A stretch of 64,000 nucleotides of DNA from Strigamia acuminata (GCA_949358305.1 OX442317.1:11784186-11848185), one strand, 5' to 3'; positions 10,374 through 21,537 are shown, numbered from the stretch's first letter. The notes: generated by a model from the sequence alone, not told the origin. Numbers and translations: made by a program.

Positions 10374-10584
10374 TGTTATGAATATGGAAATAACGGTTGA
10401 AGTTTAATACAAGGTTAGAGCAACCTCACTGTTCTACATCAAGTGAAAGAGTGGGGAAAAAACACAGGAAGGATGTTCACTCCATATATGGTAGGAGTGT
10501 CACCACAGGATATAAAAAAACTCAAACTACATCAATTACACAATGACATCAAGTGGTGATTTTCCACATCAAATAATCCCAACA
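10374..10584 (-). repeat. 5' LTR of the copia element
   Basis: 211 bp, apparently identical to the LTR at 5608-5818, followed by the target-site copy ACCTT at 10585-10589. Confidence 0.95.
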
Positions 10585-10589
10585 ACCTT

Positions 10590-11276
10590 TTCTACTGATT
10601 TTTTGAAGCAGAAAAAGTATCACATACAGTACTTTCTGCCAAGGGTTGTATATTTAATAATTAAAATGTTTTTAATTCATTTTTGTACATTTGAAAAGAT
10701 TAATATTTTTCAGAAATAAATAAAATATTTAACATTTATTTATTTTTGTAGTTTTGTATGTTTATTTCTGTACATATATTGCATTATTTGACAATTAAGT
10801 TTAATACGTTGAAGACTTTTGTTTTAAAGCAGATGTTTTAACAATGTTGGAGAATATTATTTTGAAAAAAAAATCACTGAGGAATGGCAAAAATATTTCG
10901 CTTTACTAATTTATGAAATGTATATTAAACAAAGATTTGTTTATTCAGCAAATAGTGCGGAATTTGTGGGGTTTTCAGATCTAGAAGCAAATGGAAATTT
11001 TAATAGTTTAGAATCTATGTCATCTAAATCACAATAAGCAAATAAAGTTTTAGTTCTAATGATTTGAGAATTGTCTAATGACATAAAGTTCCCAGTTGCT
11101 TTTTTTTCCAAATAATAATGACTTTAACAAAAATTGTGTTTGATGGGATTAAATATTTTGAAACAATTAGGATAAAAATTTTATGTGTTATTGGGAGTGG
11201 GGCTTCTATAAACAGAAAAATGATAAAAATAATTGCTTTATGTGAGAAATCTTTAGCTTGTTTCATCAAACTCGAC
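10590..11276. other. AT-rich spacer upstream of the scratch-like gene
   Basis: No gene was recognised. It probably includes the promoter and 5' leader of the scratch-like gene, but no clear TATA or initiator was singled out. Confidence 0.4.
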
Positions 11277-13321
11277 ATGCCGCGTGTTTTTCTCATCACC
11301 AACAGGAGATACAACACGGCAGTGGAATACGTGTCGCGAGGTGAGTTTTCCTGCGTTTTTCTTGGGGTCAGCATGTGGGGGTTTGTTGAGGAGTTTAATG
11401 CTCATTTAAGTGTTGGTTGGAGATGGAATTGAGGGTTGTTTAATTGGGTGGGGGTTGTGGTGGTGTTTGGGGTCGAATAGTACGTTTTGGAAGGTGTGGA
11501 AATTGGGAATGAAGACACGCAACAAGTTGGCAGCGACTTGATAAAAATAGAAAAATAGAAGGTCCAAATATAGTTTTCGACTGGTTTGTAATTAACTTTG
11601 GGAGTTTGGGAATTTGTTTTACTTTTTTTTTTGCTTTTTTAGTTGGACGAAATAATTTTTTTTAATGGTAGAGAATTTTATTATTTTCTTGTTTTTTGTT
11701 GTTGCTGAAGATTTGTGCAGATAGTTAAAAACGAAAAAATAACATCAAATGTAAAAAGAAATGTAAAAATAAATGTAAAAAATGTAAAAAAAAATGTAAA
11801 AAGAAATGGAAAAAAAAAAGTAAAAATAATTTTTTTTTTTCATTTTTAATATAAGTAAAGGGTGTCCCAAAAAATAACGCAAGATTTGAATTAAGCGCCA
11901 TTTGTGCAGTAAATTGTTGACAACTCTGAAACAACAACGATTTGACAGCTGAAAGTTTATGGTTTTATCTGCCGAAATTGGATTATATTGATGTGGCCAA
12001 TATGTGGTTTCAACAAGACGGTGCAAGAAAAATGGGCCATTTTTGATCACCGAAACCAATGATGTCTCATACAGTAATTGAATTGTTTCCATGGTTGTAT
12101 GGTAATATGGCATGTGGCACCGTCTTGTTGAAACCACATATTGGCCACATCATTATTCACCAATTTCGGCAGATAAAACCCTAAACTTTCAGCTGTCAAA
12201 TCGTTGTTGTTTCAGGGTCGCCAACAATTTACTGCACAAAAGGCGGCTAATTCAAATCTTGCGTTATTTTTGGGACACCCTATATAAGTATAAGTATGTA
12301 TGTATAAGTATCAGTTTAATGTCGTAGGTTGTAAAAGCTGGAAAAATCATTTAAAGTTTGATTTTGTTTGGATTTTGTGTTTTGCGGCTTTAAAATTTGC
12401 ACTTTTGTTCAATTTGTGATGTTCTTACCTTGTGTTTTACTCTAACCAAACTATTTAACATATTCATTTCCCTTCCAACATTTTCTGTGAACATTTCTAA
12501 CCAAAAACTACATGAACAACTCAAAAATTGTGCAAAAAAATGCTTGAATCTTAATAAAACGGCAAAAACTCAAAAATATACATTTTAAAACAACTATATC
12601 TAACTAATTCTACCAATAATTTGCAGAAAGCAGTCCTGAAACACATGTATGGACCGCAGAAACAAACGACGACACCAGCTACAACCAATCAGCCCTCGGT
12701 GAAAGAACGCCCTCGTCCTCGCACTACGGCATTGCATCCGACAGAGGCAGCCGCTCACCCACCACCATCCTCGACGGATACTGCCACCTGAGCAGCGTAG
12801 CACAATTAGCTGAAATATCACTAGCCACCGCGGCCAACCAACCATTCTCCCCGGCCGACCCCGTGACCGCGTGGAGCAAGGACCCGCACGTGTGCCCCGA
12901 ATGCGGCAAACGGTACAGCACGAATAGCAACTTGGCACGACATCGTCAAACGCACCGTTCATTGTCGGACAAAAAAGCCAGGAAATGCCCAAAATGCGAT
13001 AAAATCTACGTGTCGATGCCCGCGTTCAGCATGCACATGCGCACGCACACGCAGGGCTTCCAGTGCCCGTACTGCGGCAAATGCTTCAGTCGTCCCTGGC
13101 TCCTGCAAGGACACATCCGCACGCACACAGACGAGAAACCGTTCAAGTGTCCCACGTGCAACAAAGCCTTTGCTGATAAATCCAACCTGCGCGTACACAT
13201 ACGAACTCATTCCGATACGACGCCATACGTGTGTCACCGTTGTGGGAGAGCCTTTGCACTCAAAAGTTATTTGTATAAACATCGAAGAGTCGTCTTGTGT
13301 TCGTTTCCAAAGACAGGATAA
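11277..13321 (+). CDS. scrt: Scratch/Snail-family zinc-finger transcription factor, two exons
   Basis: Exon 1 (11277-11340) encodes MPRVFLITNRRYNTAVEYVS and ends at GAG|GTGAGT; exon 2 (12627-13321) starts after TTTGCAG and joins in frame, giving 252 residues. The MPRxFL start matches the SNAG repression motif of Snail, Scratch and Gfi proteins. From about residue 111 there are five C2H2 fingers in the Scratch arrangement, with the diagnostic stretches SNLARHRQTHRSL, YVSMPAFSMHMRTH, FSRPWLLQGHIRTH, AFADKSNLRVHIRTH and FALKSYLYKH. Scratch proteins are nuclear repressors that bind E-box-type sites and promote neuronal fate. The protein is short: the linker between SNAG and fingers is only about 90 residues. 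It could be one of several insect scratch paralogues rather than the main scrt gene. Confidence 0.88.
11749..11820 (+). repeat. Simple repeat of AAATGTAAA-type units
   Basis: About eight short copies of aaatgtaaaa inside the scratch-like intron, just before the fold-back element. Confidence 0.7.
11858..12281. mobile_element. Fold-back transposon remnant with transposase sequence in both arms
   Basis: The ends are AAGGGTGTCCCAAAAA and TTTTTGGGACACCCT, and the arms of about 150-165 bp are imperfect inverted repeats. Both arms encode, in opposite directions, the transposase block DVANMWFQQDGA; the minus-strand copy continues with ATCH and, after a shift, ETIQLLYETSLVSVIKNG. This is the region around the second catalytic Asp of an IS630/Tc1/mariner-type DDE transposase. 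ATATAAGTA flanks the element on both sides (11849-11857 and 12282-12290), so the target duplication is either 9 bp or the usual TA with flanking similarity. It lies entirely inside the intron of the scratch-like gene. Confidence 0.75.
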
Positions 13322-13596
13322 AGCGGACAGTGCTTGATTTGAGGTTGATGGAGATATGTAACAAACATTCCAATTATTTTTTCTTACTGAATTTGTGTTT
13401 TTTTTTTAATGTGTAAAAAGTGTTTTGGTGTATTGTATTGCTGTTGCAAGCAAGTGTTGCAACAAAACATTTTCAATTTTGTCCCGCGTTCAAAAACGCT
13501 CTCACTTGATGCAGTTTGTCACACTTGTCCGGTTTGAATTATTAAAATTAATTAACCAAACTTATTTTAGGATTTTAGTGAAATAACACAACTTAC
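13322..13596. other. 3' flank of the scratch-like gene
   Basis: AT-rich sequence after the stop. No further coding signal was seen. Confidence 0.4.
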
Positions 13597-14114
13597 CTGG
13601 TGTTTTCGACTCTATCTTCAGAGTTCGTCGAGTTTCTGGGCACAAAAACTCGTCCTGCACGCTCTATCTTGGGTTTGTCGTCCGCAGCAAGCGGAGGACT
13701 CGAGCCGTTGATCGAGCACTCGCATCTCAAATGAGCGCTTTCGCCGCCTCCACTTAGAATCGTCGTTTCTCGTTGAATGTTTATCAGTTGGGGCCGTTTT
13801 TGACTGACATTGGTCAAAAACACCTCAAGGATTTCATTTCTCCACTCTGTTTGACAAGTTTCAGGACCCTTGGCCTCTAACTTTACGTTAGAAGGAGCCG
13901 AAGTCGCCGAGTCGTTCAGACGAGCGCCGTCTGGTGGCGGCTTCGAACATCGTTTCTCACATTTCTGCTTACACCTTCGATTTGAATGTTTCCCGTTGAT
14001 AATTTGGACTGCCCAAGTCCAAATTAGACTAAGAATAAAGTTTATGTCCGCTTTCAATCGCTTTGTATGGGTTTTGATGTTTTCAAATCTCAAACCGCCA
14101 TTTTGAATCCTAAC
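13597..14114 (-). CDS. Open frame with a strong splice donor, unrecognised, no ATG
   Basis: The minus strand is open for about 170 codons and meets a strong donor, CACCAG|GTAAGT, at 13597. The translation has one hydrophobic stretch (INFILSLIWTWAVQII), a Cys-rich patch (RRCKQKCEKRC) and a polar tail. There is no in-frame ATG; the nearest ATG (in AAAATGGCGGTTTGA) is in another phase and stops at once. It could be an internal exon, a frame-damaged first exon or chance. No partner exon was found downstream. Confidence 0.25.
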
Positions 14115-15295
14115 GGGCGTCGGCCCTTAAATCCTTTGTTCCTTGTTCGATTTTGTTCGTTTTATCGGATATTCTGGTTCATTAGGCTAGAACTAACCTT
14201 CGCTGATTTTCCCATCGAGATCTGTTTAGTTTTCGCTTCAGAAAACAAACATTTCCGCCGTCGCTCTCTTTCTAAGGCTTCGGCTTGGTCAGATCGCCAT
14301 TTCGAGCGACCCGATGAGCGATTCGTACACGCCGTGTTCGAGGCGCCAGTATGAACGTTTCTTGACCGTTTTCAACCGTTTTTGTACGCAAAAACGGTCT
14401 CAGCATGATTTTTAGTACTAGGACGTACTTTCCAGCCTCTGAAACGGCTGGGAAAGTGCTTCTTTGATTTGAATTCCCTTTGGCTTTTTAGTGTCGGGTT
14501 TTCGCAACCGCCCGACTCTCAACTGTCGTCTCCTCCTCCATGAGGAACATTTTAATGTTGTTTAAGTGTATTAAAAAGACTTTGGGGGGACTTGGGATTA
14601 TATTTGTGACCACTTTATTGTTTGCATTGGGTTTGATGATCTTAAGTGAATTCTGTTTTGATTCTGCTATGAAACAATAAATGACACCATTAAATGGTCT
14701 ATATTTTTAAGTGTTCAACATAAAACAACTGAAAATAAAATAACTTGGTTAAATAATACAAAAAAGCTCGAGGAAAAATTTTCAAATTTTTATTTATTTC
14801 AGTGAAAATAGTTAGACATTTAATTTTCAAAACACTTTTTCCTGGTTTGCTTATTAATTGATGGCCATTTTTTTATGATCAATTACTTCTTTTTGGGGTG
14901 CTTTGCCAGGATAGATAAGTTGTTTAATTTCTGTTGCTTTTTATTATTTAAATCAGAGAAAGCAAAAAGTAAGGTCGTTGACACTCACCAAATGCTTAAT
15001 TCTCACTATTCGTCTATCTGAAACTATTAATTCGCGATTGGATATTCTAAAAACTTCTAATTCTTGATTCGTTACTCACTTTTTGTTAATACCCTACTGG
15101 CTAAAATCGAGTCACCTGACACCATTGAAAATTGTATCACAAAAACCTGTCACATATGCTTATTTCAACAGGTAGAGAGATGTTGTAGTATCAAGTGTCT
15201 CTGTGTTGGAGGAACTGTTGAGGGGGAAAGAGAAAACTTACCGGTCTGAATAAAATTGTCACTTGTTTGTGACAAACTGGTTTTTTTTCACAGAC
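14115..15295. other. Gene-poor spacer with two hairpins and a satellite-related relic
   Basis: No gene was recognised. It holds short inverted repeats at 14377-14400 (AACCGTTTTT / CAAAAACGGT arms) and 14429-14458 (ACTTTCCAGCC / GGCTGGGAAAGT arms), and a satellite-like relic at 14843-14945. Confidence 0.5.
14843..14945 (+). repeat. Dispersed diverged copy of another part of the satellite monomer
   Basis: The sequence tgatggccatttttttatga, then attactt, ttttggggtg and ggatagataagttg matches satellite positions about 27924-27993 in order. It comes from the part of the monomer outside the TTAA-flanked segment, so both halves have relics elsewhere. Confidence 0.6.
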
Positions 15296-15762
15296 AGAAA
15301 AATCCCAAACCCCAACTAAATATACGTCAAAAAGTGCTAGTAATTGTGGTAAAACGAGTTAAAACTAGCGTAGAAATGAATAAAAGTATACAAACTGAAA
15401 GTAAATACCTCATCCATGTCTGCGCCATTGTCGAACGTAGCTCAGAAAACGCGGTTGGTTCGATGCAAATCCGATCAAAAAGCGCAATCAGCGTTCGAAA
15501 AATGTCAACGGGACACTTAAAACGTGATTATTTGTCGACTAAAAGTGTTAACATGGCGTTAATAAACGAGCGAATTCAATGTTTGAAGATCACAACAAAA
15601 TGGCTACGTTTCATGTGGCCGTCATTTTCTCGTTGACATTCGTCCTAAACAAAATGAGCGTAAACCGCGTCGTTTCGTACATGTTTTTTCTCAAAAAAAT
15701 ACCAGTAAAATAGCAAATAATAAACACATAATGTTGTGTTCGAGTACCGGATGACCGCTAGG

Positions 15763-15882
15763 TATAAAAAGACGAACGGGAACTGAGCAAAAAAACTCGT
15801 TCACAGCCAACCCGCCATGGCTTTATTCTTCCTTGATTCGTTCGTTGGAAAAAGCAAAGCCAACTGCAAATTGGCAGAGTGA
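15763..15882 (+). promoter_or_regulatory. TATA-like motif followed by a 21-codon micro-ORF (also in copy B)
   Basis: TATAAAAA at 15763 precedes an ATG at 15817 in a GCC ATGG context with 21 codons. Copy B is unchanged (36051-36170). The spacing is compatible with a short transcript, but no function is known. Confidence 0.25.
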
Positions 15883-16484
15883 TGCCAGTCGCACAAATAT
15901 ATTTGCGACGTATTAATTCAACTTGCTTTCGATATTTCTTGTCCTTTACAACGTCCGATTGTATTAATATTCAAACTATTCCGCATTAACTCGCACTCGC
16001 TTCCATATTAAACTTTTTTTAAGCATATTATTTAAATTTTAAATTTAAATAAACCACGTCATTTTCAAATTTTAGTCAATATTTATTTGGATCAAAACAC
16101 TTGAATTATTACAACAACAAAATATCCAAATGCTTGCTATTTTTTTTTTTAACTTTTAAATAAAATTAATTTATAAAAAATATTCAAATTATTTTTAAAT
16201 AATTACAAGAATTATTAATTTTAGTCTTTTAAATTGTTATTCACTTTCTATTTATTTTGATTTAAAAAAAAATATATATGAAAATCCGAAATAGTTCCAA
16301 GTTCGTTTCAACTAAAAATAAAAAAAATAAAAAATTAATAAAATTAATTTAATTTTTTAATTTAAAATAAATTTATATAATAAAACGTTAAAACGTTAAC
16401 TTTTAAATTCAGATAAACAAAACTGGCGTAAAGCTTTTACTTTAATTCATTAAAAAGCATAAAAAAGTTCCTGCCTTCCACGAA

Positions 16485-16725
16485 TCACGCACTAAATGGC
16501 ACCGGAGTGTCGTCCGTCAGCGAAACCACGTTCACACCGGCCATCCTCGGACCTTGACTCGCACATCAGTGATGCCTTTCACCAGAGCTTTATACAAAAC
16601 AAATCCCATTAAATCAAATTAAATACCAAACCAAAATGGCCGACTCACTTTGCCTATGGTGATTCCTGTGGCCTGTGCGGCGATGTTGGTGCCTTTCCTC
16701 GTGTTCTTAAATCTTTTTACTCCCG
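16485..16725 (-). pseudogene. mRpS11: Mitochondrial ribosomal protein uS11m (MRPS11) fragment, copy A
   Basis: On the minus strand an exon reads KRFKNTRKGTNIAAQATGIT and reaches a donor (GGCAAA|GTGAGT at 16649). After a 61-bp intron the next exon (16587-16485) reads ALVKGITDVRVKVRG and then, only after a frame change, MAGVNVVSLTDDTPVPFSA and a stop. These are the conserved C-terminal blocks of uS11, which lies in the platform of the small ribosomal subunit. The GLGPGR loop between VRG and MAG is missing, the last Pro/Arg/Lys-rich tail is lost and no N-terminal part was found, so it is a decayed partial copy that kept an intron. Confidence 0.8.
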
Positions 16726-18335
16726 GTAGTCGAATCGTTTCATCACAGTTATAACTTGTCACTCACTTGTCACACTAGAAAAAAATTAAAACCACCTATT
16801 AAATAAATACTAGACACATTCATCAACAAAGTGTGTGTGTAATTGTGATATTCACAATAAAAAAAGAAAAGGGAAGAAGAAAACAAAAACAAAACAAAAA
16901 AAAAGAATTTAGTGTTCGAATTTGGCATAATGCAGTTTGATAACTTGCCCTGACGATTGATTCATTACCTAATCGATCGGTCAAAGTCATCAGTGTGTTT
17001 TTTTTTTGTGGCCTTCACGTGACAAATCGGTAACTCTGCAAAACGGATCCCGTTGAACATCAAATTTGGTGTGTTTTTATCGGAAAACATCGATTGGCGC
17101 CTAAATAAATAAATTTACTTCTGGTTAATTTTTATTACCAAAAAATCATTTTAACATCAAAAACAAAAATTTAATTTCATGTTTTTCGCCTTTGAAACGA
17201 CGGAAAATCGTTGTTGCATTTAATAAACCATTTTAGAATATTTAAGCAAATATTCAATCGATTTTCAACCAATTCCCGACAATTTCAATTTTTCCCAGCA
17301 ATAAAAAAATATTTTAATTTTTCTAAAATATTTTTTTTATAATTTAAAAATAATTGTATTATAAGAACCCATTCATTCCAGCACGAAAAACCCAAAACAA
17401 GAACCAATTTCCCACCATCGCTGCCACTTTGACAGCAACTCAAATGCTTTCGAGTCAACTCTGGTAACCGGATCGAATTTTCCACACCTCGTATAATACG
17501 AAAATATAAAAAAAACAAACTAAATTAATCCACAAAAACGCGTCGATTGCTCGCAAAAATTAATACAACATAAAGCAAACCTCGAGCAAACAAAACCCAG
17601 TACTAAGTGAAGATAAACTCGCATACAACATCGAACAAACTTCGCTCGCAATTTCCAACTTACCGACAACAACAGTTATGGCGTCAGAAACAACAAGAGC
17701 GGCCACATGTACTGTACTTGCAACTAACCCTAATTGCCTAAACCCGAAAAAAGCTAACTTTTTGCCATTTAAACGCTTCCCAGTCATCCAATTCCTACCC
17801 AATACTTACCTAAAACTCTCTTACACGTTTTGGCGATGTTTTTAGACCGTTGGATGGTTGTTAGATCAAAATTTGGGCAAATTTGGATGAAGAAGAAACG
17901 TCAAAGAACAACGCACAAACCGCCATTTTGAAGCAGAACGAAAATCCAAGGAATTTGCCGATTTTCGCTCAATCTCGCTCGTTTTTGGACACGTTTTTTG
18001 CGGGGATTTTTTTACTGGATACTTACGTGATGTGTCGAGAATCTGATCTACGGAATTTTCGCCGTGTGCGCTTTGATCTCGAACGACGACTGATGAGACT
18101 CGCGATTGCCTGTGTTTGCCTTTGCACAAATTTGCGCTCGTTGCGAAGTTTCGTGCATTTTGGATGGAAAGATCGGCGGTTTTTTTGGAGAATGGATCTT
18201 CGATGTACTGTTAGATTTGCGTAGGTCAAATTGTTCGATCGCGATAAGATGGAAAAAAAAGCAACGGAGATGCATAACGAATGGATCCGTACGGCAACTA
18301 ACTGCTCACTGCTTCGTGTTGATATGAGAAGAAGT

Positions 18336-18480
18336 GCGAGCGCGCGCTCTGGTGGCAGTGGCTTTCTTAAGTAGACGGATTGAAATTTATGCCACTACAG
18401 TACTGTAGGTTTAGATGAATTGATGAAACATGAAAATAAATGAATAAATAAATAAAAATACCGATTCACTCATTTGAACA
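18336..18480 (+). repeat. Dispersed repeat ending in (AAAT)n, also at 20440 and 38624
   Basis: The block gctctggtggcagtggcttt, cttaagtagacggattgaa, then an AAATAAATAAA tail and accgattc, occurs here, at 20446-20560 in diverged form, and in copy B at 38635-38762. Confidence 0.65.
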
Positions 18481-18500
18481 TGTTTTTATTCATGTTTTCG

Positions 18501-20080
18501 TGAACACGTTTGTGTGTTACACCATTATATTTAATCTTTTTTTACATTTACAACAATAGAAAATAGTAAAACTTACATTTACAGAAACTGATGTGCTAAA
18601 ATGCCTTCCCTGAAATGATAAAGAAGATATTTGTTACTCTTAACATACCTTTTTACAACAATAGAACATAGTAAACCTTTAGAAAATGTCCTCCTCTCTG
18701 GCTGCGATCGGCGGCGCTCGCCAGATTATCTTGGCGAGGAGGCCGATAACTCGGTCAAATCTGTGCCAATAGCAATTAGTTGGTCTGCTGGCGCGGACTA
18801 GCGCCAAAAACGGAACTAAGTACATTCAGTTGAAGGAATTTGTCTTTACTTACTTTATCGTCATAAATGGTTACTTTTTGCATCTGAATGTTCCATTTTG
18901 TTTCGTCAACGGCATAGACTGCTCGACATCAACGGCATAGATATGTCGTAGTGGTTTTTTTTATTTATTAGATCTGTTAAAGATGAACACAAACATGGAA
19001 AAAAGTGCGCTAGTCATCTTGTTGGTGTTCCCATGTTTAATCCACAAAACGTCGATGATCTAAGTAGAAAAATTGCGCATTAACATAAAAAATAGATTGA
19101 TTCATATAAAATACTCCGTAATATAAAATAACATTTTACTTTTCAAAGATCGAAGCGACTGATACTCTAACATTCTGTGCAATATGTTAAAACAACTGTC
19201 AACAACGGATGAATTACAAGTAGATTGTCACTGCAAATCGAAAGAAGTACATTTTGTCAACGTATTAAAAGCATGATTAAACGTAAATACCGGTAAGTGC
19301 ATAATTTATTGCAATTAAATATTCCAAACCGATGACCGAAACTAATATTTATTTATTTCTAACTGTTTGTTACCAGGGGAAAATGTGAAGAGGACAAGTT
19401 TGGCGTTTCAGTTCGTTCCTCTCGTGTGAATTCGTTTCCCGTTCAGGAGAGCAAAAATCACTTCGTGTAGTAGTCGATAACAACGGCAATCACATGGTGG
19501 TAATTCGCACTGTAGACTTTCTCATTTATTTGCAAGTTGCCACCGTTTATGGCGATTTAGGAAAAATATTAACGATTGTTCATTCGTGGGAAAGGCGTCA
19601 CTAAAGAAGCAGCGCTGTTTAAACGTTGCGCACGACTCGAGCCAAGTATTTTCCGATTTTTAAAACAATTTTTTATCGTTTAATTAATAGTTCATTCATT
19701 TTCATTTTATCTATGCAGATTCGAAGTATGAATTTATGTATGTTGGTCTGTAGTTCACTGGATGCCGGCATCTATTGCGTGCCAGGTTTTCTACATGATT
19801 TAAAAAGAGGAAGGCAATGGGTTTCGTTTTGCCTAAAATGTATTTTCATGTCGAAATAAGGCCCAGTTTTACATCAAAATGCTTTTTCATGTCTAAAAAG
19901 TCATTTTTGCCTAAAAGTGCGTTTGGAAGCAGATAAGTGGTGTATTGAATTGTAAAATAACAAAACGTACCTTTTTAGATGTGAAAATACTTCTTTAGGT
20001 AAAACTGGACCTTTTGAACACTTACAAGTTAATGCGCCACTAATTAATACCAAATCTTATTAATTCCTCTTCCTTTCCAG
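18501..20080. other. Unique part after copy A, with exon-like fragments
   Basis: At 19379 an acceptor-like TTACCAG is followed by an open stretch (KFGVSVRSSRVNSFPVQES), then a frame change into SLRVVVDNNGNHMVVIRTVD and VATVYGDLGKILTIVHSW up to 19632. The same block with an open frame is in copy B (38790-38971). A further fragment (IYCVPGFLHDLKRGRQW) is near 19767-19820. The family is not recognised. It looks like a partly decayed gene. Confidence 0.35.
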
Positions 20081-20084
20081 GCTA

Positions 20085-20318
20085 CGCAATATTCACATTT
20101 AAGAATCTTTACCTGGGCAACACGTGCGTGCCGTTCCAGCACTGGGCTTGTTGCATGGAGTGCGCAGAATCGATCGAAATTCTATCTCGAGTCAGCAGAC
20201 CATGGCTTCCTTGGAACAGCTTAGACAGAACGATTTATACGTTAAAGAATCGCAAGTGCAATCTAACCACCACCAACGCGACGGCACCTATTTCAATTTT
20301 GGCTGTATAATTTTATGA
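20085..20318 (+). CDS. Possible exon, unrecognised
   Basis: After an acceptor-like TTTCCAG (20074-20080) the sequence is open in two frames to about 20310. One frame is Cys/Trp-rich (CVPFQHWACCMECAESIE); the other is polar and Gln/Asn-rich and ends in FNFGCIIL. It may be a last exon of the fragmentary gene upstream. Confidence 0.2.
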
Positions 20319-20445
20319 CTAAACAAACCTGCCCGGTTGGCTCTGATTTATATCAAATCAAACAATTATTTTTATTATTATTTATTATTATTCCTCTAAT
20401 CTGTGGCTTCGTCCGTGTTGGGATGGGAAAAAGATCAAGCGCGTG

Positions 20446-20846
20446 CTCTGGTGGTGGTGGCTTTCTTAAGTAGACGGATTGAATTTTTTTTAAGGTTAGA
20501 TGAATTTATGAAAATAAATAAATAAATAAATAAATAAAAATACCGATTCGTTCAGTTACCGTATCGCAAGCGCTATTTGACGGCGCACATACCAAAATTC
20601 GTGATTTATTGTCCAAATGCCAGATCTACAAAATGAATGAATTAAAATATAATTGATTTCATTAATAAAAAAAATAAATAATTGACTTTTTCGGAACTTA
20701 CACGTTCTACACGAACCCCTAATCGATATAATTTATTGCACAAAAATTTGTCAGGCACTTGTTTTTTAATTATTATTTAGAACCTCAGGTGGCAGGACTA
20801 ACTGGCGAGGAAGCCGATAACTCGAACAAATCTATGCCAATAGAAT
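20446..20846 (+). repeat. Second diverged copy of repeats seen at 18336 and 18740
   Basis: 20446-20560 matches 18340-18480. At 20808-20846 gaagccgataactcg and caaatctatgccaatag match 18746-18776. The order is the same, so this is probably one older duplicated block. Confidence 0.5.
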
Positions 20847-21537
20847 AAATGTGTTCCTGTTTACGAGGACCGAGTAAAATTATATTTAAAAATAATTACA
20901 GATCTAGTAAATATTGAACGAATATTTCACTCGGATTTAGTGCGAGCAATGTAAAAAAGGCTCAGGTCGGTGTTTATTACCAGAACAAGCACGAAATTCT
21001 GTGCAGGAGATGTTTTTAAGAGACTCCTTATCCGCTGCCAAAGAAAGGGTCCGATGGAACGAATCGATCGATACGAATCGTTCAAGAACGTTTGCGATTG
21101 TTCGTTCTGCCACGATCATCAAGGGGCGGCGGCGGCGGTATGGACCAAGCCGATTTCGTTGCTTCATAGGCAACAAGTGCTCAAGACATATTTCAATAAA
21201 TACTTTAAATGTACATTTCTTTTAAATTGTTTAAACAACATTCAAAATAGTTTGTTTGTTTTTGTTTAATTTGATTAAAATAACTTGTTTTTGCATCAAA
21301 TTAAGTTCATTTATTTCTATATAATTTATTACATTTTTTTAAAGACAAATTCATCACCTAGAAATGTTTTTATCAAGATAACCCACCTCGCCGTTCTTCA
21401 GCTACTTATAGTAACTCGTAGACTGGTTGGTATTGGATAAAACCGTGGTCGTTTGTGTATTGTAACCTCGGATTGTGTACATTATCATCTATATGCCCAA
21501 TTGATGTGTAACTAACAGTAAAAAAAAAATTTTAAGT
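20847..21537. other. Spacer with open frames of unclear status
   Basis: Overlapping frames on both strands around 20940-21225 contain a (GGC)4 run at 21124-21138. No family was recognised and no start or splice signal decides between them. Confidence 0.3.

Larger units (their letters stand above)
5603..10589 (-). mobile_element. Ty1/copia LTR retrotransposon, nearly complete
   Basis: Element on the minus strand bounded by two 211-bp LTRs that look identical, at 5608-5818 (3' LTR) and 10374-10584 (5' LTR), starting TGTTATG and ending CCCAACA on the plus strand. A 5-bp target duplication ACCTT sits at 5603-5607 and 10585-10589. The 5' LTR is followed by a primer-binding site for initiator-Met tRNA, and the 3' LTR is preceded by a G-rich polypurine tract. 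Coding order is gag, protease, integrase, RT, RNase H, which defines the copia type. Identical LTRs indicate a recent insertion. One frame break separates the two long ORFs. Confidence 0.96.
15296..18500 (+). repeat. Segmental duplication, copy A (continues at 19455-19632)
   Basis: 3,205 bp are nearly identical to 35584-38789 in the same orientation, with only scattered single-base changes. Similarity resumes at 19455-19632, matching 38790-38971; copy B lacks the 954 bp at 18501-19454. The segment holds a TATA-like stretch and 21-codon micro-ORF (15763-15882), a broken uS11m fragment, AT-rich DNA and a CG-rich block at 17550-18380. Confidence 0.95.

Noticed and set aside
7490-10407. Many plus-strand frames inside the copia element
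   Set aside because: They mirror the coding frames of gag-pol on the minus strand and show no own motifs.
12863-13321. Treating the zinc-finger exon as a complete gene from a GTG at 12863
   Set aside because: The frame is open back to a TTTGCAG acceptor and joins exon 1 with the SNAG-like start; GTG is an internal Val.
15440-15480. tRNA-like B-box (ggttcgatgc)
   Set aside because: No matching A-box, acceptor stem or anticodon arm could be built around it.
17883-18327. Overlapping frames of 68-113 codons on both strands in the duplicated segment
   Set aside because: No consistent start, splice signal or recognisable motif; three frames compete and copy differences do not favour any of them.
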